Of a stretch of DNA of 64,000 bases, positions 1-12,509 are shown piece by piece (the first letter of the stretch is position 1; every line of letters begins with the position of its first letter). Made by a program: the position numbers and the translations under genes. The notes under the pieces are model-generated. The model worked only from the letters and a program-made list of their open reading frames with translations, was not told the DNA's origin and searched no databases. Source of the stretch: Chrysoperla carnea (taxonomy: Eukaryota > Arthropoda > Insecta > Neuroptera > Chrysopidae); the NCBI RefSeq assembly GCF_905475395.1, contig NC_058338.1:37020935-37084934 (forward strand), written 5' to 3'.

Positions 1-90
1 GAATAGTATAATCTTAATGTGATTAATTACAAAACACTCTTACAAAACTTTAGGGAACATATTTTTGACCTAATGTAGGATTGCGTTTTA

Positions 91-414
91 TACAGAGTGT
101 TCCAGAAGTAACGGACGCCCTTGTCCTCTTCCATTTTTTGATCCGATGCACAGATAATTAGCTTTTAATAAGAATAGCCAATCAGAAGCTCGCTACAGAA
201 ACAAGACATTGGGGGGGGGGTGTTGGTAAGAAACGGCGAGAGTGAGACACGAGTATCAAAGTTACGCTAGCGTGTACGCGGGTAGCGCATACGCGGGTAA
301 GTGTGTGAATGTGTAGGAAGGGGCGGCTGTAAGTGCATAGGATCAAAAATGAAAGAGGAATTTTATTTTCTACCTGATCAACAAGACTGTCCGTTATTTC
401 TGGGACATCCTGTA
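91..414. mobile_element. Mariner-like MITE, 324 bp
   Basis: The two ends are imperfect inverted repeats of about 26 bases. The left end reads TACAGAGTGTTCCAGAAGTA and the right end, reverse-complemented, reads TACAGGATGTCCCAGAAATA. Both are flanked by TA, the target duplication typical of Tc1/mariner elements. There is no transposase reading frame, so it is non-autonomous. The interior is unusually GC-rich for this window and contains a run of ten G (about 211-220). Confidence 0.75.
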
Positions 415-980
415 TATTGCATCATCGTAATGACCAATCGTCGTATTTTGCTGGTGGCGCAGGTGCGTTTGCAAATAAAATCCTATATTGTTTGTATATG
501 ATTTCTGGGAAGTTTCTAGTTTTATATGATTTCTTGAAACCAATAATTTCTAAAAATTTTTTAACCCTAGTAGAAAACATGTAAGTAAAATAAGCACCTA
601 CACAATTTAGACTCTTTGACAGATGAATCGTGTGAGGCTGCACAGGCAACTTTGGAAATTGGTTTCGAAGGAACCTATTTTATCATATAAATTATTTTTA
701 TAGAATAATTATTTACGAGATAGGTTTTTGTATAAAAAGTTAAGTATGTTTGTAATCTATATAAATATTATTCACAGATTAATGGGAAAATGTAGTGTTT
801 ATGTAAATGGCCGCCAAATTGACGTAAGTATTCTTTCCACTAATTAAAAGTATTTTTATTTTCGCATATATACATCTTATATTGTGAGTAATTAAATTAA
901 GTTTATTCTCTAAACTTAATAAATTAAACAGAAAATTTATTATCTTTTTTCTCACGATAAATAGTCATTTGAGAATTTGA
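415..980. other. Non-coding stretch with one mini-exon-like patch
   Basis: No gene can be supported. Positions 778-823 look like a 46-base internal exon on the plus strand: a TTATTCACAG acceptor precedes it, a GTAAGTATTC donor follows, and one frame is open (LMGKCSVYVNGRQID). A second short open patch near 600-690 has coding-like composition but no clear donor. Neither matches a family I recognise. Confidence 0.3.
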
Positions 981-1160
981 TGCATAAATTTAATTCATAT
1001 TATTTTATTACTTTATGATTTAATTTTTGTATGCCAAGGTTTAAGCAAACAATTATCTCTATTTTCCAAGTTAGGAAATTATGGAAGACCACAAAGAAAT
1101 ATTCTTGCTATAGCTAATAAATTAGTAAATACTACAGGAGAAAATTCGAAATTTTTTTAA
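981..1160 (+). other. Possible coding exon lacking an ATG, unrecognised
   Basis: A 59-codon stop-to-stop frame with no ATG ends in TAA at 1158-1160. Its second half has balanced, coding-like composition (SKLGNYGRPQRNILAIANKL). A T-rich stretch ending in AG at 1037-1038 could serve as a splice acceptor, making 1039-1160 a terminal exon. The phase (two bases completing a codon) does not match the 778-823 mini-exon, which ends in phase 0, so the two do not join simply. I recognise no family. It could be a real last exon, a decayed gene piece or chance. Confidence 0.25.
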
Positions 1161-2620
1161 AAGGAAAAATTTCATGTATAAAATGTTATATTTTAATTTT
1201 TCCTATATTTTTTCCAAGAAGTTGTGTTACATAAAGAAAAAATTAGTTTTATAAGGCTATATTTTCCGAATGGAGTAACATTAAAAAATTCAATTAAGAT
1301 CAAGAAATGGACGTCCTTTCTTTGAGCTTTTTAAGCACCCCAATAATCTTGTACGTTAACAAACTTGGGCTTTCAAATAGGGAAAGCGTTTCAGTAGCAA
1401 ATTTCATGCTTATCGAACTAAAATTGGGGCTACAAGAGTGCATAAAACATTACAATTGTAAGGAAGACAATTTTCGATATATATTATACTGCAGGATAAA
1501 TAGCTGTTTTAGGACATTTTAGTAAAACTTTATCTTGATGCAACACCAATAACTGAATTTTCATTTAGAAAATTGACTAACAACACTTAACATTATCTGA
1601 ATTCGGGAAACTTAGATAGAAAGAATCATAATTTTGTAAGTTGATTTCTACGAAGAAACAATAATTTTCGAGAAAAAAAAAACGCTGAACGAGAAAAATC
1701 AGAGATGCAAAAATGCACCATAGAGAAGACGTTTAAAAAAACATTATTTCTGGTAATTGTTTTATGATTGAATGCCCGCTACATTATTAAACTTTTGAAA
1801 CGCGATTCTTTGATGGTGCGCAGCGTGTGTATAAAGGTTTTTGTATTTTTCACAAGCCTTTCATCAAGAAAGAAATACCAAGGTCTATCTTGAAGTTTAG
1901 TGAACTCGAGTAGGTCTACTAAAAATGTGATGGAGGGTTTGAGAAAACTTAAATGACTTTTAATCAAATTGAATAATTTAAGCTAAAAAATTAATGAGTA
2001 ATTTTTAAGGTAGGATAGGCTGAATTAAAAACTTTTTATGACTGCACAGGATCAAGCTTTGTAATTCTTGAATTATTTGCCATTTTTAGATTACAAATAG
2101 AAATATGCACAGTAGTTTTAACGCTAGCGTATGACTAAACACAGGCGGCATAAATATGTCTAACTTTGAAAATGATGAACAAATTACTTTTATCTAAATC
2201 TGAATCACGATGGATATTTTGTATAAAAATTCTTTATTATAATGAATTCAAGGGCAGATAGAGGTGTTTTATTTTCGGATGAGTCGATGTTATTGTATAT
2301 TCGTTATTTAAAACAAAGAGGGAGGATGCAACTAATATACGTACATAAATTTATTAAAATCAACGTATCTATATGGATTTAAAAATGGGTATCACATAAA
2401 ATTAAATGTAAAAATGAAAGATATATCAGTTCCCTCCCTATTCAAAATGTATATTGGCTGAGTGTATTGCTTTGTTATTTTAAAGTATATTCAACGTCGT
2501 TTTTAGTTCAAACTAATTAAAAATTATATGAATATACTTTTTTTAAATTCTGAAGATAAAACTACATGAGCAGCAGATCTCAATAAAGAAAGTCATATTT
2601 CTCCCTCATCATATATTTAT
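1161..2620. other. AT-rich region without a supported gene
   Basis: Short frames at 1307-1522 (+, 71 aa) and 1779-1967 (-, 62 aa) have no recognisable domain and no supporting splice or promoter context. The minus-strand one contains a charged stretch (WYFFLDERLVKNTK) that looks somewhat protein-like, but I cannot assign it. Otherwise nothing. Confidence 0.4.
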
Positions 2621-3020
2621 ATCATGTATATATGAATTATGTCAAGGTATACTAAGTTTAGTCCCAAGTTTGTAACGCTTAAAAATATTGATGCTACGAA
2701 CAAAATTTTGGTATGGGTGTTCTTAAAATTACCACATGAGTCGATTTTCGGTTGTCTGCCTGTCCATCTAGAAGCACGAAAAAAACGAAAAGAGATATTT
2801 AGCTGAAATTAATTTATAAGGTGCTCAGGACATAATAAATGAGGTTGAGTTCGCGAATGACCAACATAGGTCAAGGTCTTGGGTACGTAGGACCAATCAC
2901 ATGGTCTTGTAAACCATTAGAGATAGAACAATAAAATTAAAATGTAAAAAATGTGTCTTTAAAAAAAATAAACAAATTTTGTTTGAAACATTTTTTCGTA
3001 AACGTCACTTTTTATCCGCG
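2621..3020 (+). repeat. Dispersed repeat family A, copy 1
   Basis: Shares ordered phrases with copies at 15741-16100, 25322-25665 (inverted) and 41640-41870: a 'GTTTGTAACGCTTAAAAATA' block, 'CGAAAAGAGATAT', 'GAGTTCGCGAATGA', 'ACATAGGTCAA', 'TTAGAGATAGAACA' and 'TTTGTTTGAAACATTTTTT'. It has no coding capacity. It is probably a non-autonomous transposon; I found no clean termini or target duplication. Confidence 0.75.
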
Positions 3021-6000
3021 AGGGCGCAAGTTAAGACAAAACTTTGGTGTCTATTATCTCTCGAACTATAAAAGATAGGGAAAATTTGCATGTAGCTTCA
3101 ACTAGTGGTCATAAATGTGTAGTAGATAAATTAGAATTGTTAAAAAAATTCTTCTAATTTCTAAAAAAAAATCTTTAAAAACCCATTAATTATGTTTTGT
3201 AGATCATGAAACGAATTTATAACACAGGTGGGGCCCCCGTTAACCTTCGATGCAGTACATAAGTCTATACTTTCATATATTTTTGGAGAAAATATAACTT
3301 AAAATTAACACAAAATCGTTTTAATTTTCAGTGCAGTCTGTTTATAATGACTACGAAGGGAAATGCATGTCGAATCTTATAAAATAAACCTCGCAGTGAT
3401 CAAATGATTTTACAAAAGAACGACTCGTCCATATGCTATAGTCATGACATAACGAACATGCAGTGGCTTTTTACTGCTTATTAACAATAAATTATTAGTT
3501 TCTAAAATTTTTTTTACCTACAATGGATATTGTACTATAAATCGAACAGTTTTAGACGATTTTAGTTAGCATAATCCCTATTATCGATATAATCTACTAA
3601 ACAAAAGCAATAGTAGTTATAAGATATAAAGGATTGGTTTTTTTGTTAATACTTGTTAATTTCAAATTTTTAACGGGTCTTGGTTCCGGCGATTTGTAAA
3701 ATTTCTGATTCCATAGTTTAATATTAGTATAAACAACTTGCTAACTTGGTTTGCTAAAATACAAATTTATTGTTGGTGTTGGCGCAGATAAGTTTAAAAA
3801 AAAAAAAACTATAAAATAATTGTCTATTTTTGTACAATTGAAGAATATTCAATATTTATAGTCCATATTTGCCGTAGTTTGCGATAAATTTGTAACATAA
3901 ACAATTATTACCTACTTTTCCCTAGTGAAATATTCCGAGGTTTAAGACAAGTTATTAACCTACATTATTTAAGTACCCGTTTTATTTTCTAAAAATTTCC
4001 AAGGAAATTATTTTAAAGTACGTTTTTGTGTTATTTGAAAATTGAATTTTGAGTGTTAAATAATTAATCATAGGTTAACCATTGAAAAATATAATATTAA
4101 TTTGTAGAAAGAGTAGTACTATTTTAACGTCATTCCTAAAAACGGTCTTAAAAAAAGACTTGCAAAATATAAAAATTGAAAGTACTTCAATGCACAAATA
4201 ATCTACTTTATTTGTCTCAACCAAAAATTCTTGAGATTTAGCAGTAGATATTCGTTTTATTTTTCAGAAATTTTAAATTCTTAAAATAATTTTGTCGACG
4301 TAATAAAGTTTGTTTTCAACGCTTGAAATATAGAATTTAATTAAATGAAATTTTTACGACTTTTTTTAAAAATTTAAATAATTTTAATCCTGAATAGAAA
4401 ATAATATTAGTTATAAATTAACCATAGTTATAAAATACTATTTATAAAAAACTAAAAAGCAATAATTTAATACCTATTATAAATAAATTTTTTGAAATAA
4501 TACTGTACATATACAATTGATAATACCAGATTACAAAATGTATCTACCCTTAAAATTCCATGTGAAAAATAGCGCAAGAATATTGTTACGCAAGAGATAT
4601 TAATAATTATTTTGCAATCGAGTATATAAAAATTTTAAAAACGACTCGCTTTTTTCTCTTACTCTGGCACAAATATGTACAAAAATAATTAACTATTCCA
4701 TTTGCAAAAAAGTGTTTATCTTTACATTTAAAAATATAACGTATCTGCAGGAATATTTGAGAATGAACTTAGTTAATATAGTTATAAACACAAAACTAAA
4801 TTTAGTAAAATTTGGCGCTGTTTTTCTAAAATATAACATAACAATTAAAAACTGTAGTAATTTAACGAAATTGTAATATTCATGAAAAAATATCTTTGTA
4901 TCTGTAAATCGTTATTTTTGTGCTAAGTTAACTTCTTTTATTTAAAAGTTCTTTTTTCATTATCAAACAGAGTTTTATAGAATCTGGAAAGTCCTTTAAA
5001 AAGGGCCAATATAAACAACATTTTTTATTTAAGCTCAAGCATGAATTTCCAACTTTTTGTAGATCTATGTTATAAAAAATATCTTACACTATCTGATCTC
5101 AGCCCTTACATTTTAGTCTTTATCAAACTTCTCTCTGTATTTCTATAAATAAGGAATTTAGCAAAATATGTAAGGGGCAGTCATTTTATTATTCTTTATG
5201 GCAAAATTTGCTATAAACAAAAGAACAGTTTCCAAGATATTTATGAAAAAACAAGAAAGCTTTGAAGGTGGCTAAATATGTTTGATTAACAGACAAATTT
5301 GTAATTTTAAAAAGATCTAAAAAGATTAGAAGAAATTTCCGCTGCGGAGTTTCAGTCCGTACATACATATCTATAAAAATTAAGATTATAAGAATAATAT
5401 ATTAATCGACAGAACGTGAACATTTACACCAGATATTGCCGTCATTCAGAGCTTTAACTCACTTTCAGAGTTTATAAAACCTGGTACATTTTGGAAGAAT
5501 GTATGTTGTTAATATAGAAAAACAATCAGAAAGCCCAAGTAGTTTCCGGCATTTATGTTTTGTGAGTTACAGAGTGAATATAAATCACTAACAAAATAAA
5601 AGAATAAAGTCTTTGTGAAATTTAAAAAAAATGTCTCAAATAGTATTTTGTTATAATAGAATGAACTTTCAGGATTCATCGCCAAAATTCTAAAAATAAT
5701 AATCGTGTTGATTTTTAAAAGTGGCTGTTTAGTGTTTATATATAAAGATACAGAGAATTTTGTCTTCGACAAATTTCTAAAAAAACATTTCATCGATATA
5801 TGAGGTAGGAAAACTTATTATTTGCAAATGGAATGAGTCATTAATTAAAATATTCAATAGATACAGAAAATAAAGGGGAAATAACTTATAACTTTGAGAT
5901 ATCGATGAAAACTTGATTTTTCCATCTGTTTGCCCTTTCATGATAAAACTTAATATAATGTGTAAAAATTATACAAAATATGTACAAAAATTCATTATTT

Positions 6001-6515
6001 AATGCACAAACGAGAAAAATTATCGCTCCATAATTTGCAATGTTCACAAAGCTTATAAATAACTTCTAGAACCAAATTCAAAAAACCGCATTATGATCAT
6101 CCATCTTACTTTAGAAATTTTCGCGGTAAAATGATAAATTCCTTCGTCTATCAATGATATCGGCATAATGAATTAAAATAGACAAATTTTAATGGAACCT
6201 TATTTTTAAATGAGATTTTAACAAGCCAAAGGATTTTTGTAACTGTACCTAAAAGTACCTAGGTACAGTGTTTTTTCATGACAGAGCAAAACTTTACACT
6301 ATTAAAACCTAAATCTAAACCTTTTTTAATTTTTAAATATATACCTACAAATCTTGATTTTTGAATAATGTAGCAACGAAAAGTTGCACGATTCACGCAC
6401 AAAAGCATTCAATCAAATATTTAAGCACGCACTCGGCAATCCGAAAAGTTTGAATTACAGGCACTGGTATTTGTATATGGAATGAAAGTTATTAAGAACA
6501 AGAACAAATAGAAGT
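3021..6515. other. Gene-free 3' flank of Twist paralog 1
   Basis: Very AT-rich with many A/T homopolymers. The only long frame (5509-5793, -, 94 aa) is low-complexity F/L/N/Y-rich translation with no domain. The 3' UTR of the minus-strand Twist gene should lie just below 6516, but I could not pick a convincing poly(A) signal. No strong repeats or RNA genes seen. Confidence 0.5.
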
Positions 6516-7436
6516 TTAATGTGAACTCCAATCACCTTCCATTCGCCACCTAGTGAATGCATAACTTAATTTTTCATGAGCCATATAACTACAAGCATTA
6601 CCTAAAATATCAGTTTCATTAGTTCCACCGCCATTTTGTTCGTTAACACCATTTGATGATGATAAAATATGATATAAAAAATCAATATATCGCGCAGCTA
6701 ATTTTAATGTTTGTATTTTCGATAATTTATCAGATGGTAAAGTCGGTATAATTTTCCGTAAACTTGCAAAAGCTTCATTTAAACTTTGTGTACGTTGTCG
6801 TTCACGCACATTTGCAATAACACGTTGCGTTTGTAAATCTTCAAAGGTTTGTGGTGATTTTCGACGTGATTTCGTACCACGCGCTGTTGTTGTCGTACAC
6901 GACGAAGTTGAACTATCTTCGTCTGACTCGAATGAAATATTTTTTCGTTTACGTCCACCAGGACCACCTGGTTTTTGTGACGTTTTCTGTATGTTATTAT
7001 TGCATACAATTTCATTTGTATCCATTTGTACGTATTCCTGTTTTATGTACCTTGGTGATGATTCCTCATGATCGTATTGTTGATGAATCACGGGTTGTGG
7101 GTTTGATAATTGATAATTTGGATCGATATCATCATATTGATAATTTAATTTATAATTATTTTGAAAGTATTTTAAGTCGTTATATTGATGATCGGTTTCC
7201 CCGTTAAAGTCATTTTGTATGTGATGATAATTTTCTGATTCATATTTACCCGGTATGTAAATGAGTTTGTTCGGACCACCACCAGAATTACTTAAATCCA
7301 TTAATTGTCCCGCTGGAGAATGTGGATAATCCATTGTTTGTTGTGAGTCCGTTGGCGATAGCTCTTCAGGATTTGATAAATATTGTGGAGAATCTGAATC
7401 ACTATTGGGTAATATATACGTTGACATTTTCTTCAT
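6516..7436 (-). CDS. twi: Twist, bHLH transcription factor (paralog 1)
   Basis: A 306-residue Twist. Residues 1-200 are low-complexity and rich in N, Q, Y, S and D. A basic, NLS-like patch lies at about 161-165 (GRKRK) and a second at 189-193. The bHLH covers about 204-258 (6663-6827), with basic region [13 protein letters not shown] and helix 2 [18 protein letters not shown], both diagnostic of Twist. The E and R residues that contact an E-box are present. The C-terminal WR motif ([11 protein letters not shown]) is at about 291-301. Known role of the family: nuclear activator binding CANNTG sites, specifying mesoderm in insects. An in-frame TGA sits 6 bases before the first ATG, so the coding start is inside this exon. 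The ATG at 7427 (MSTYILP) has the better AAAATG context and may be the true start. The whole CDS is one exon. Its length is shorter than Drosophila Twist, which carries long glutamine tracts. Confidence 0.95.
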   Translation of the reverse strand: MKKMSTYILPNSDSDSPQYLSNPEELSPTDSQQTMDYPHSPAGQLMDLSNSGGGPNKLIYIPGKYESENYHHIQNDFNGETDHQYNDLKYFQNNYKLNYQYDDIDPNYQLSNPQPVIHQQYDHEESSPRYIKQEYVQMDTNEIVCNNNIQKTSQKPGGPGGRKRKNISFESDEDSSTSSCTTTTARGTKSRRKSPQTFEDLQTQRVIANVRERQRTQSLNEAFASLRKIIPTLPSDKLSKIQTLKLAARYIDFLYHILSSSNGVNEQNGGGTNETDILGNACSYMAHEKLSYAFTRWRMEGDWSSH

Positions 7437-7691
7437 GAAAATTCACTAACAAAACAAGAAACACGAAATAAAACACAAGAAAATTGGATAAGAATATCAC
7501 TCATACATATAAGAAATCACTAAATTGATGCGTTGATGAAACTCATCGTCTACTGAAAATATTTTCCGCTAAAAATCTTTGAAATCTTCTCAAAAAGATA
7601 GAGATAATTTTAAAGAGATGCATATAATATATCCCCACTTTTTTTCCTGTAATATATGGATGAGTCTTAATAATGTCTGTCTTTCGGTGTC

Positions 7692-7697
7692 TTTATA
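7692..7697 (-). promoter_or_regulatory. Possible TATA box of Twist paralog 1
   Basis: Reads TATAAA on the minus strand, about 255 bases upstream of the coding start. I see no strong initiator at +30, and TATA-like words are common in AT-rich DNA, so this is only a candidate. Confidence 0.2.
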
Positions 7698-7935
7698 CAT
7701 TTGTATGTGTGTCTATATATCCCTACTTATTTAATTGGTATTTAAGACACTTTTACTATCCTTGTTTTTCACATTTAGTTTTCATATATTTTATTTTTGT
7801 CTTAATTTTCAAGTCAGTTTGTCTCAGTGATCTGTTTATTTTTTTTTTCTTATTTAAGATAATTATTTATTTTCCATTTCATTCTATCTTATGTGTTTTT
7901 ATATCTATGTGTTTCAATTATTTTATATTCATAAT

Positions 7936-7945
7936 GGGAATTTCT
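7936..7945. promoter_or_regulatory. Near-match Rel/Dorsal site
   Basis: GGGAATTTCT differs by one base from the Rel consensus GGGRNWYYCC. It lies about 500 bases upstream of Twist paralog 1. Near-matches are not rare in 64 kb, so support is weak on its own. Confidence 0.2.
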
Positions 7946-9039
7946 TCAATCAATTTACATCCATAATGATATATGTACATGGAAGTTGTAGCTAATAAGC
8001 TGTCTTCATTCTGTTTTAATACAATAGATAATTCAATTATTAATATCCTTATAAGCACAAATTTTTCTTTAATAAAAACAATTTTCTGGAGTTACAGCGT
8101 AGCCTACAACATTTGCCTGAAATAAAAACGGGAAATTAGCAGGAAATAGGTAAAATTTACTAATATATTAAACTAGAGCTTACTTTTTACCAGACTTTAT
8201 CAACAAATGACAAGAGCAGCGTGATTAATCTACAACAAAAAAGATGAGGGTTTTAAATCTCAATTTTTATACTTTGCAATAACAACCGGTAACAGTACCA
8301 CGAATAAAACCATAATATCTTTCTTAATTCTTATACATAAGAAATTTGTTACTTATAATGGGTTTTTCTAGATCGACTTTAAAAACACACTTAAATTTAA
8401 AACAGATTGAAAATAATAAATATTTCCTTATAAAGAATTATATTCAAAAGCCAACGCCAATTGTTTTTTTGTAAAGAAATTCGCCCTCGCGATATCGACG
8501 ACGAAAAAAATATCTACAGACGTACATCACACACACACACACAACATACATCCACATACTTCTTCTCAAAATTGGTGTTAATGATTTATCCTAACCGTGA
8601 ACCGTAAAGATATGTGGAAAATTTCGATTTCGAAAATCGGGTCCATTACAATAACTTATAGTGGGAAGTTAAAAAGGGTATTATTTCGGTCGATTATAAA
8701 TATTTAGGCATATTTATCGAATTAATTGAGCTATTTAAATGGATAATTTATATAATATTTTATTTATTTGATCTTATTGTCAAAGATTAATAATATTAGA
8801 GTTCATTATTACACAAATAAAAAAGTATTTATAGACGAAGAGCATAATGGTAGTCGTGAAAAAATTTATACCATTTAGTTTTTGAAAAATTGTACAGATT
8901 TTCACATAAATTTTTATTTACTGATTTTATTTTTGTTTTGTTTATTCATTTGGTTTAAATTAGTTTTAATTAATTAAAGTTTATCTCGTTTATCAAAAAA
9001 AAAAATGCATTGATTTAACTTAAAACAATAAGCAGAAAT

Positions 9040-9138
9040 TTAAATTGTAAATATAAAATTTGACTCATTATTATTCTGGTAACCATAATTAATTTGACCA
9101 TTTTCGTAATCATTTAATACTGTTCTGTTAATACCGCA
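9040..9138 (-). other. Candidate spliced exon upstream of Twist paralog 1
   Basis: On the minus strand a strong acceptor (TTTGTTTTCCAG, AG at 9139-9140) is followed at once by an open frame of 32 codons ending in TAA. The peptide is N/Y/Q-rich (NDYENGQINYGYQNNNES), with the same flavour as the Twist N-terminal region. It has no ATG and would be a 3'-terminal exon, or an exon of a longer transcript, in phase 0. The upstream exon was not found, and no family is recognised. It may belong to an unseen minus-strand gene or to a leader exon of the Twist transcript, or be chance. Confidence 0.35.
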
Positions 9139-12100
9139 CTGGAAAACAAATTATTAATTGATAAATATTGAAAATAATATTTTTTTTAACATAAATTATC
9201 CATAATAAAAAATTCTACCATAGAGATTTCTAGAAAATTTGAATATTTAACTCAAATGAAAAAGAGTTTGTTATTTAATCTTTCTTTTAAACTTTTATCA
9301 CAAGAGCTCTTACGGTTCAAACTTCCGATAATAGAAAGATTTCAGCGATGAGTTTCATTTTTTTTTTAAAATCTGCCCACATTTTAAAATTATTAAATGA
9401 CAACCACCATTATATGTAAGACGTCATAATTACATTAAAAACTTTTAATTGGCGGGGTTAAAAAAAAGGATCTCACCATCGAAAAGGGACCCTCTACGAG
9501 GTCAATGGAAAATTCAAATAAAATATCAAAATTGTTCACTTATTTCAAAATTTCGATTAAGGTTGGAAATATAAGGTTTTCAGTTTCAAAATGAGTCACA
9601 TTACTACTTTTTATATATTATAAATGCATATGCCTATGTTTCACAATTTTTTCTAAGCGATTTGTAATGAAATATTAAACAATAAATGAATAAATATGGG
9701 TATGTATCGATATAATGTAAGTAAATGGTGGAAACGCAATAAAATCATGCAATATATCAAATCATATAATGTACTATGTAATTATTTGCGCTCCCACCAA
9801 ATTTAATAGATTGGTAAATATTATAGTTATGTAAAAACGACAAACAAAAAAACTTTGTCTGTAAATTGTAGTAATCTAATTTTGTCCAAAGGACTGTTTA
9901 ATAATTATTCCAACTTGTAAAAGCATTTCTGGGTGCGAAATGTGAAACGAAACTAACGTGGTGCAATGAAATCTTGTTTTATCATTAGAAATATATAGAT
10001 TTGTAATAGTTCAAATCAGTGATAGTTCAAAACAGAAGTGGTTTATACAAAATAATATATTTTAATATTTAATATAATTTATTAATATAATTAATTAATC
10101 TTATATCCAAGCAGAGAGACGGGAGAATTTTGAGCAGGTGTGGATCTAGGATTACATCAAGAAGGGAAGCTAGATGTTTGTACAATTTTACATTTTTTCA
10201 CCAAAAGCTTTATATCTAAGCATAAATGATGTTATTTCTATAAACGTTGCCGATTGGTAGAAATCGATTTTGGTATAAAACAATTGTGTTACGTCAATTT
10301 ATATCATTACATACTATTTTATTCAAATTAATCTAAGATTATTGAGGCACTACAGAAAAAAAAAATTAAAAATTTAATATTTAACTTTTGAGAAATTGTT
10401 CTTTATCATGTTAAGAAGTGACAAGATTAATTAAAAATTGTGCATTTTCGACTTAATATTTCGAAATGATCGATTTTGTAATGATTATTGTGTCATTAAT
10501 GATTATAATTATTGTTTTTCAACTTGAATAAAGACTTGATTGTTTGAATATTAAAGGTCTCAATTGAACTGATCTAAATCAACATCCGAACATCAATTAA
10601 ACAAATTAAAACAAAAATAAAATCACTTAAAAATTTTAAAAATAATTTATATGAACAAAGAAAATGTAAATTAATCAGTGTCTATTTAAAATATATATGT
10701 ATAATGTGTATAAGTACATTTATACCTACCTATATACAAAGAATTATTTTTGTATACAGTGGTTTCATTTTAAATTCGACAGATAATTTCTAAAAATAAT
10801 AACTGTCGTTAATATATAAATACAAGCAGTTACCCGCTCGCTTTGTTGAGCGATTTCAACTTTCGTAAAAAATAATTTTCAAAGTTAATGTAAAAAATCA
10901 TTGGATATAAAAAACTATACAAAACTATTCCAAAAACTATAGAAAATTTCCTATGCCCTCGATTCTGTATACAACACCTAGTATCCTCCTCTCTTTTTGT
11001 TATTTTCTTCCCGTTAAACCCATCAATCCCTCGTACTCTGATGGGAGTCTTCGGCTCTCGGTTTCGGGACTCTCTTTATTTTTATGGATACTCTCATATT
11101 ATTGTTTACTGTTCTTGATTCCTAGTAATGATGTACTAAAACGAATTTCCGTTTCCATCGTTATCTTTTCATTTTTAGATCTAGGATCAAACGTGGTATT
11201 TGACCTTAATTTCATAACAGCTGGAAATTTGAGAGACTGTTCCTTACAACTTTATCTCTATAAACTAGTAAAAATAATGATAAATAAGTAAATACGTGTG
11301 ACAACTCGTTGGAATCGGAATGATGTCTAGAAAAGTGTGCTAGAAGCATTTTTCAACACACAAAAAATTTCAAAAGGTATAAACAATTAAAGATAATAAA
11401 AAGGTATTTCGTTTCGGTATTTTCAGCGTTATATACCTTATTATCATGGGCATTTGACAAAACGATAATTTTTGTAATATTACCTATAATTTATTAATCG
11501 AGCAATATAATTCAAAATTGCTATTTTTATTTCAATCATTTTGCCAATCATTTTACTATCAGAGTCAGGGATTGTTTAGGATTGCATTTTATTTTTAGTG
11601 TACATGGTTCATCAATCATCAGTCTCAGCTTTACCGTCGACGACTTTTTTAAATGAAGACAGTGTAATTGAATATTTTTGTTGAAAGTTTATTTTCATTC
11701 ATTAATAAAACAATTGACGCCATTGTCTGTCAACAACCTTATACTTTTTGATATTCATAATAAATTTTCAGTTTATCTACTGAAAGAAAAGTATAATAAT
11801 AATAAAAGCAATTTTTTAATACTTTGTATAGGTACCGTAAAAAATTTTTTATAATTATTTGATGATATAAAGGTACTGAAAAAATCAAAATCATTTAAAT
11901 TAAATCATTTTTCTTCATTTCGCATACACCTTATTTTGAAAGTTAGTTCGTAGAAAAATAAAATAAGTATACCTATTTTTGGTTAAACTCGATTACGTCA
12001 TGTTAGTGGAAGGCAACATTCTTATTACGAACAATTGTTAAAATTTATAGAAAATTTATTTTCGTTTTTAGGCAAAGTTTCAAATATTTCTTTCGATACC

Positions 12101-12507
12101 ATGTATGTGTGAAAAATAGAAACCAATACAAAATTCATCACTCAATGAACATATACGTTTCTATAATTTCAAGCGAATTCTCTGTTCGGTTTATGAGAAA
12201 TTAGTAAAAAACTTAACTATGTCTTTGTGATTCGATTCTCTTTACAGCGCCACCAAACGAAACTAGAACATCGTGCATTTTTTATGCAAAAGATTTTAAT
12301 GAGATTTCAATATTTTCATATGCATAAATTATTAACAAGTATCAAATTACATGTTTCGCCTCCTTTTTGTTTTTTTGGTTTAAAAATGTTAAATAATTAT
12401 CTTAGAGTTTTTATAATGTAAAACACATTGATAACGAAAAAAGAGGATGAACATGGATGACTTTGTTTGTTAATAACATACCGGCTATACATTCACAATG
12501 TACGTTA
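9139..12507. other. Intergenic AT-rich DNA with repeat fragments
   Basis: No supported gene. A motif near 10834-10860 (TTACCCGCTCGCTTTG) resembles the head of the dispersed repeat at 51060-51390. The 112-aa frame at 10953-11291 is hydrophobic with no recognisable domain and probably lies in repeat-derived DNA. The 64-aa frame at 12227-12421 has no features. Confidence 0.4.
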
Positions 12508-12509
12508 TA

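Larger units (their letters stand above)
7437..9039. other. Upstream region of Twist paralog 1
   Basis: Contains the expected 5' UTR and promoter of the minus-strand Twist gene, T-rich pyrimidine runs, a short (CA)n at about 8527-8543 and no protein gene. The 97-aa frame at 7673-7966 is F/Y/I-rich translation of T-rich DNA and not credible. Confidence 0.45.

Noticed and set aside
6779..7207. Open frames overlapping Twist paralog 1 (6779-7015 minus, 6851-7207 plus)
   Set aside because: They are shadows of the Twist coding sequence in other frames and have no domain of their own.
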